37,575 bases of DNA, from assembly GCA_039024315.1 (NCBI GenBank), contig JBCCQN010000065.1, positions 1 through 37,575 on the forward strand, given 5' to 3'. Below, one piece after another: positions 34,049 to 37,575 of the stretch. Position numbers and translations under genes: made by a program. Within the stretch, counting starts at the first letter, position 1. Each line of letters starts with the position of its first letter. The notes under the pieces were generated by a model. The model did not search any database, had not been told where the DNA came from, and saw nothing but the letters and a program-made list of their open reading frames with translations. This stretch comes from JBCAWW01 sp039024315 (lineage in GTDB: Bacteria; Bacteroidota; Bacteroidia; J057).

Positions 34049-35369
34049 ATGCGCGGGAAAAACGCTTGATCAATAAATACATGGGTGCCCCCATCGCCAA
34101 CAACCCCACTCCCACCAAAGCCATGAGAGGATTACCAATGCCCACATTGACACATACCAGCAGCAAACAAAGTACATAAACTGCAGGAATGAGCGGATAT
34201 AAAGGGGTTTTAAAAGTCGCTCTGTTATGACCCTCTTGACGACGTCTAAATACAAAAATGGATGCTGCGCCTAGGGCCAACGCTAGACTGTCAATAAACA
34301 TAACATATTCTAAGATATTGCGGAAGGTTTGGAAAACTGCCAAGGAAATCAAACTAATGAAGACATAGAAAAGAAGGCCAAACTCTTGGACTTGTGTCTT
34401 GGCGTTTACTCTGCCAAATATTGGCGGTAAGACCTTATCTTCGGCCATGGCATAGTACATTCTGGGGGTACTCATTAAAGTCGCATTGAGAAAGCCTAGG
34501 GCCGATAGAAAGATCGTAACTGAGGCAAACGTTCTGCCAGCAGGACCTAATAAAACCTCCATCGCCTCAGCTGCTACCAAGTCTGAGTGCTGGATGCCCG
34601 TAAAGCCTAAAACCTCATAATAAGCCCAGTTGATGAGGAGATAAAGCCCGACGATCATGCTCATACCTAAGATTATTGCTCGCGGCAAACTCTTTTGGGG
34701 ATTTTGTATATCACCGCCAAAATTTATACTCTGGTGATAGCCGCCAAAGCTAAAAAAGACGGCAATCAAACTAGTGCCAAAGGCCATCAAAGCGTTTGGC
34801 TTCTTATCGACAATAGTTGAGATGGCTTGCGACTTGTTTTCAGGAGTGATGCTAAATGCGGTAATGACGATCACCGCAATTAACACTATTTTAAGTCCAC
34901 TCAAGATATTTTGGGTGCGTGAACCTGTTTTTATTCCTAGCCAATTCAGTACGGCCAAGATTAAGATAACCAAGGCGGCTATTATCTGAGGGTATGGGGT
35001 TGCCTGGTAGGCCGCTGGTGCTAGGGAGTTGAGCAAATACTCTGAGCCGATCAAAGAAACCATAGCAAAACTGCCTCCCATAGTCAATAACAAAGCCCAG
35101 TTGAGCATGAGGGCTAACATAGGGTTGTATGCAATAGAAAAGAGCTGGTAAAAGCCACCGGCTAAAGACAATCTACTGCCGATCTCTGCAAAGGTTAAAG
35201 CGCCAAAAAGACTGATTAAACCACCAATAAGCCAAGCCCCAAAAAATATTGTGCTGTTTCCTGAATGGTGGGCCACCTCCGCTGGCGAACGAAAAATCCC
35301 AATGCCTATGACCAGACTCAGTACAATCATCGCCAAGTCAAAAGTCTTGAGTTTAGGTTGTATCGACAT
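34047..35369 (-). CDS. APC-superfamily amino-acid permease (LAT-like)
   Basis: Inner-membrane transporter of 440 aa with about 12 helices. The first helix carries GIGIFRSPAEVA, the unwound substrate-binding segment of APC/LAT transporters, and TFAEIGSRLSLAGGFYQLF (helix 2) and SFGGYHQSINFGGDIQNPQKSLPRA (helix 6) are characteristic. It most resembles LAT/SLC7-type amino-acid exchangers or uptake permeases. The specific amino acid cannot be read. It is convergent with dnaA, and its stop overlaps the dnaA terminator. It diverges from the DUF6438 lipoprotein at 35424. Confidence 0.88.
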   Translation of the reverse strand: MSIQPKLKTFDLAMIVLSLVIGIGIFRSPAEVAHHSGNSTIFFGAWLIGGLISLFGALTFAEIGSRLSLAGGFYQLFSIAYNPMLALMLNWALLLTMGGSFAMVSLIGSEYLLNSLAPAAYQATPYPQIIAALVILILAVLNWLGIKTGSRTQNILSGLKIVLIAVIVITAFSITPENKSQAISTIVDKKPNALMAFGTSLIAVFFSFGGYHQSINFGGDIQNPQKSLPRAIILGMSMIVGLYLLINWAYYEVLGFTGIQHSDLVAAEAMEVLLGPAGRTFASVTIFLSALGFLNATLMSTPRMYYAMAEDKVLPPIFGRVNAKTQVQEFGLLFYVFISLISLAVFQTFRNILEYVMFIDSLALALGAASIFVFRRRQEGHNRATFKTPLYPLIPAVYVLCLLLVCVNVGIGNPLMALVGVGLLAMGAPMYLLIKRFSRA

Positions 35370-35423
35370 AGGGAGGAAGATACAATTTTTTATAAATTGG
35401 GAATGTTTAAGATTACGAATACT

Positions 35424-35894
35424 ATGCGATATACAATTTTATTGATCTGTGTGGTGGCACTTGGCCTCAGTGCTTGTAAAAGTACGCAGCAAATGATGTA
35501 CGAAGCCATTCCCTCAGATTTTACGATGACCATCACCCGGACTCCCTGTATGGGGACCTGTCCCTTTTATAACCTCACCGTCAATGCTGAAGGCAAGGTA
35601 AGTTATGAGGGCAAGGCACACGTAAAACTCATGGGCGAACACAACAAGCAACTTCCAGCCGAAACCATGGTCGCTATTAAGGAAGTGATTCGCAGTTCAT
35701 CATTTTGGGAGCTGGATGAGGCTTATGATAATCCCAACGTAGCTGACTTGCCTAGTGTGAGCTTAGCTTGCATTATGGATGGGCGTTCGCATAGGGTAAT
35801 GGTGAGGACAGGCGGCCCACAAGAGTTTGCTTATATGGTAGCTACGCTTGAGCGTTTGATTGGGCCCGATGGTTATGATCCTATCCTTGAGTAA
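35424..35894 (+). CDS. DUF6438 lipoprotein
   Basis: Lipoprotein of 156 aa. The ATG at 35424 gives MRYTILLICVVALGLSAC with lipid Cys18, so it is preferred over upstream in-frame starts (35403, 35265), which would overlap the divergent permease leader or delay the signal. The mature domain begins FTMTITRTPCMGTCPFYNLTVNAEG with a two-Cys motif (CxxxC), typical of DUF6438, a small beta-rich domain common in Bacteroidota lipoproteins. Function of the family is unknown. It is transcribed away from the permease. Confidence 0.82.
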   Translation: MRYTILLICVVALGLSACKSTQQMMYEAIPSDFTMTITRTPCMGTCPFYNLTVNAEGKVSYEGKAHVKLMGEHNKQLPAETMVAIKEVIRSSSFWELDEAYDNPNVADLPSVSLACIMDGRSHRVMVRTGGPQEFAYMVATLERLIGPDGYDPILE

Positions 35895-36069
35895 GGTAAG
35901 GCAGAGCCAAAAGTAGGGAAGAAAAGAAAGGAGTTTTTTATTTATTGATGCAAGATAAGCTAAATTAGAGGGGCTCCTCTGTACTTTGGCTCAGAGAGAT
36001 GGTAAACAAAGGCACTGAAAGGCTAGTTTGATGATTTTAGTGCTTCTAATCCTGAAAATAAATAATGAC

Positions 36070-36106
36070 GCGAGCGTCAAAAGTCTTATTAACCTTTGAC
36101 GCTCGC
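36070..36106. terminator. Perfect 12-bp hairpin, possibly a bidirectional terminator
   Basis: GCGAGCGTCAAA (36070-36081) pairs exactly with TTTGACGCTCGC (36095-36106) around a 13-nt loop. There is no T run on the plus strand. On the minus strand ATTATTTATTTTC follows, which better suits transcripts arriving from the T9SS gene. It lies 175 bp after the DUF6438 gene and 20 bp before the small lipoprotein. Confidence 0.55.
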
Positions 36107-36125
36107 TCCATTCAAATCATAAGGC

Positions 36126-36296
36126 ATGAAAAGAAATAGACAATTCTTAGGATTTTTGATGATTTTCGCCTTTGTGGGAGGGCTTAGCTTATCCTCTTGC
36201 AAAGCCCTCCGTGGCGATCCGCGTAAAAACTGCAATCATCCCAAGCATGGTGAGTACATGAAGGAGCAGCAGATGAAGCGCACCGGATTTCAGTAG
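36126..36296 (+). CDS. Small lipoprotein, 56 aa
   Basis: Short ORF with start ATG at 36126 and stop TAG at 36294. The signal is MKRNRQFLGFLMIFAFVGGLSLSSC with lipid Cys25, followed by KALRGDPRKNCNHPKHGEYMKEQQ and a short tail. The CNHPKH motif is one I associate with small Bacteroidota lipoproteins of unknown function, and the Cys/His cluster could bind metal. The signal, stop position and fit into the gap support a real gene. It is convergent with the T9SS protein ending at 36298, with one base between them. Confidence 0.75.
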   Translation: MKRNRQFLGFLMIFAFVGGLSLSSCKALRGDPRKNCNHPKHGEYMKEQQMKRTGFQ

Positions 36297-36297
36297 C

Positions 36298-37575
36298 CTA
36301 AAATCGTTTTTCAATTTTTTGACTCCATTGTCCTTCGGGGCTCGTGAGTCTGACTAGGTAGATGCCGGCTTCTAAGTTGGACAGGTCTATTGGGGTCTTC
36401 CTTTCATTTATATTCCTTCGGAGAACGCTTCTACCGAGTAAATCAAAGATTTCAAACTGAGCGTTCCGCGCCGCGGGTATTTCCAAAGTCATCATGCCCT
36501 GACTAGGATTAGGATACAACTGAATCTCCCAATCCAGCCTAGGACTTATTGCCGTAGCGCCCTCTTGTACCACTACTTGACCGCCTTGAGTATTGACGGG
36601 GATAGGGCTCCCATCAAGTCTTTGTAAGACGATGCCGTCAAAATCCAAGAACATGCTATCCTTTACGCCCATTTTTGCGATATCGTCCACCATCACGAAG
36701 GTAAAACGACCGATTTGCCCAAAACCGCTTTGCTCGATTTGATCGGTGCGGCTTATGCCAACGTCAATTACATTTTGGGCAGGAAGGTCTTTATGCATTT
36801 TGAGCAGATTATTGCCCAGCCAGCTCATTTCGGCGGAGATAGAGGCACTTCCACTTTGTACCAAGCTGGTGTCATAGCTCAAGCTAAAGGCAATCCCATA
36901 CAAATCGTTTACCGGTAAGGTGTCCACTCCCAACATAATGGGTATCGAAACGGTATCTCCAACATTCACAGGGCTATTGTTGAGAACGCTCATATCCAAA
37001 TAGAGCAAAGGATCTCCCATCATACCTGAGCCGCTAAACTTATTGTGCATCAGCCCGTAGTTTTGCCAAATCGCCAAGGTGTCATCATCATTGACTACGC
37101 CATTTCCGTCTGTATCACTAAAGGTGTAATTGACCCCATTGCTGATATTATTGAACCAGTCATAAGCAGCTTCTCCATTCCAGTTTAAGCTGGCGTTTGG
37201 TCGAGCGGTACCTGTGCTATTAAAGCTTTGCCCAAGGGCAAGAATATCTAAATTGTTGGCTACGCCATCATCGTCAGCATCACCAGGCCAGACACAGTAG
37301 GGACTGAAAAAACCGTTTACAGAGTCAACGGCAACGCCACAACTGTTGGTGGCAGAAAGGATAATGGTATAGGCACCATCCACGGTATAGGTATGAATAA
37401 AACTAGGGCCAATGGCTGTATTGCCATCACCAAGGTCCCAAAATAAGGTCGTGCCGGAAGAACCTGTGCTAGAGAGATAAACTTGATTACAATCCACCAC
37501 GCTATCTTGGATGATTGCTACCGGTGGAGGATCTAGTAAGGCATCCACAGTGTCGCTGGTAGCGCAACCTAAAAA
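36298..37575 (-). CDS. Secreted PKD/dockerin-like/cohesin-like protein with T9SS sorting domain (5' end missing)
   Basis: The frame is open to the right edge (codons up to 37575), so the N-terminus is outside. Visible order: a PKD-like domain (about 37300-37500, DLGDGN, HTYTVDGAYTI), then two calcium-loop repeats, GDADDDGVANNLDILALGQ and SDTDGNGVVNDDDTLAIW (about 37060-37295), like type-I dockerin loops. Next is a beta-sandwich with cohesin-like features (about 36600-37010, VNVGDTVSIPIMLG, IAFSLSYD). The last part (about 36301-36530) is a type A sorting domain (LYPNPSQG, LSNLEAGIYLVRL), which directs the protein through the type IX secretion system to the cell surface. Biological role unknown. 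Confidence 0.85.
   Translation of the reverse strand, partial: FLGCATSDTVDALLDPPPVAIIQDSVVDCNQVYLSSTGSSGTTLFWDLGDGNTAIGPSFIHTYTVDGAYTIILSATNSCGVAVDSVNGFFSPYCVWPGDADDDGVANNLDILALGQSFNSTGTARPNASLNWNGEAAYDWFNNISNGVNYTFSDTDGNGVVNDDDTLAIWQNYGLMHNKFSGSGMMGDPLLYLDMSVLNNSPVNVGDTVSIPIMLGVDTLPVNDLYGIAFSLSYDTSLVQSGSASISAEMSWLGNNLLKMHKDLPAQNVIDVGISRTDQIEQSGFGQIGRFTFVMVDDIAKMGVKDSMFLDFDGIVLQRLDGSPIPVNTQGGQVVVQEGATAISPRLDWEIQLYPNPSQGMMTLEIPAARNAQFEIFDLLGRSVLRRNINERKTPIDLSNLEAGIYLVRLTSPEGQWSQKIEKRF
36461..36476 (+). repeat. GCGTTC hairpin repeat, CGC/GCG stem, GCC loop (in T9SS gene)
   Basis: The plus strand reads GCGTTCCGC-GCC-GCGG, preceded by CTGA as in the ade copy. On the coding strand it gives PAARNA within the sorting domain. 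The amylase copy at 2079 gives LRNA. Confidence 0.65.

Noticed and set aside
35265..35423. In-frame upstream extension of the DUF6438 lipoprotein
   Set aside because: It would overlap the divergent permease gene and hide the lipobox signal.
35904..35992. Distant inverted match GAGCCAAAAGTA / TACTTTGGCTC
   Set aside because: It is imperfect, with a 66-nt loop; too weak to call a structure.
1..37575. CRISPR array, tRNA, rRNA, IS element or prophage
   Set aside because: I saw no regularly spaced direct repeats, no tRNA or rRNA signature, and no transposase, integrase or phage structural gene.

Overview
This is a 37.6 kb piece of chromosome from a member of the Bacteroidota. The evidence is a type IX secretion sorting domain, a DUF5606 protein, an ABC-permease/M1-peptidase fusion, and many lipoproteins with short N-terminal signals. 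A member of the Saprospiria (Lewinella-like) is my best guess, but that is inference from gene style. I found no rRNA, tRNA, CRISPR array, transposase or prophage gene. Most genes are housekeeping or envelope genes.

Layout. 1-2905: a maltose/sucrose-type MFS permease, cut by the left edge, divergent from a GH13 amylase lipoprotein, with a large imperfect inverted repeat between them. 2938-4846: two adjacent J-domain membrane proteins. 4830-8910 (minus): the ABC-2 permease/M1 fusion, which has no ATPase gene beside it, and a DJ-1/PfpI lipoprotein. 9004-12118: two tandem YfbK-type vWA lipoproteins, a recent duplication. 12183-16652: a methyltransferase, then a run of an outer-membrane-like protein, a putative caspase-fold lipoprotein and a small lipoprotein. 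16649-20520: a secreted protein, queG and a PgpH-like HD phosphodiesterase. 20722-22596: a glutaryl-CoA dehydrogenase-type enzyme and a two-TM protein. 22801-25059 (minus): an HMA lipoprotein, a periplasmic protein, DUF2231 and DUF5606. 25266-27713: lon. 27747-31430 (minus): lipoprotein, meaB and adenine deaminase, tightly packed. 31540-33990: a small membrane protein and dnaA, separated by 468 bp of AT-rich DNA. 34047-36296: an amino-acid permease and two lipoproteins. 36298-37575 (minus): a secreted PKD/dockerin-like/cohesin-like/T9SS protein, cut by the right edge.

The most unusual signal is not a gene. A short interspersed element recurs across the window on both strands, inside genes and between them. 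Its form is GCGTTC followed by three stem bases, a three-base loop (often GAA or GCA), the three complementary stem bases and G. The stem bases change from copy to copy but stay complementary (CGC/GCG, TGC/GCA, CAC/GTG, GGC/GCC). Many copies contain GCGAAGC or GCGCAGC, the GNA mini-hairpin known to be exceptionally stable as single-stranded DNA. Copies lie in frame inside at least five genes, form the hairpin of the dnaA terminator, and in a longer-loop form hold the stop codons of two neighbouring, unrelated genes. This looks like a REP-like family that tolerates insertion into coding sequence.
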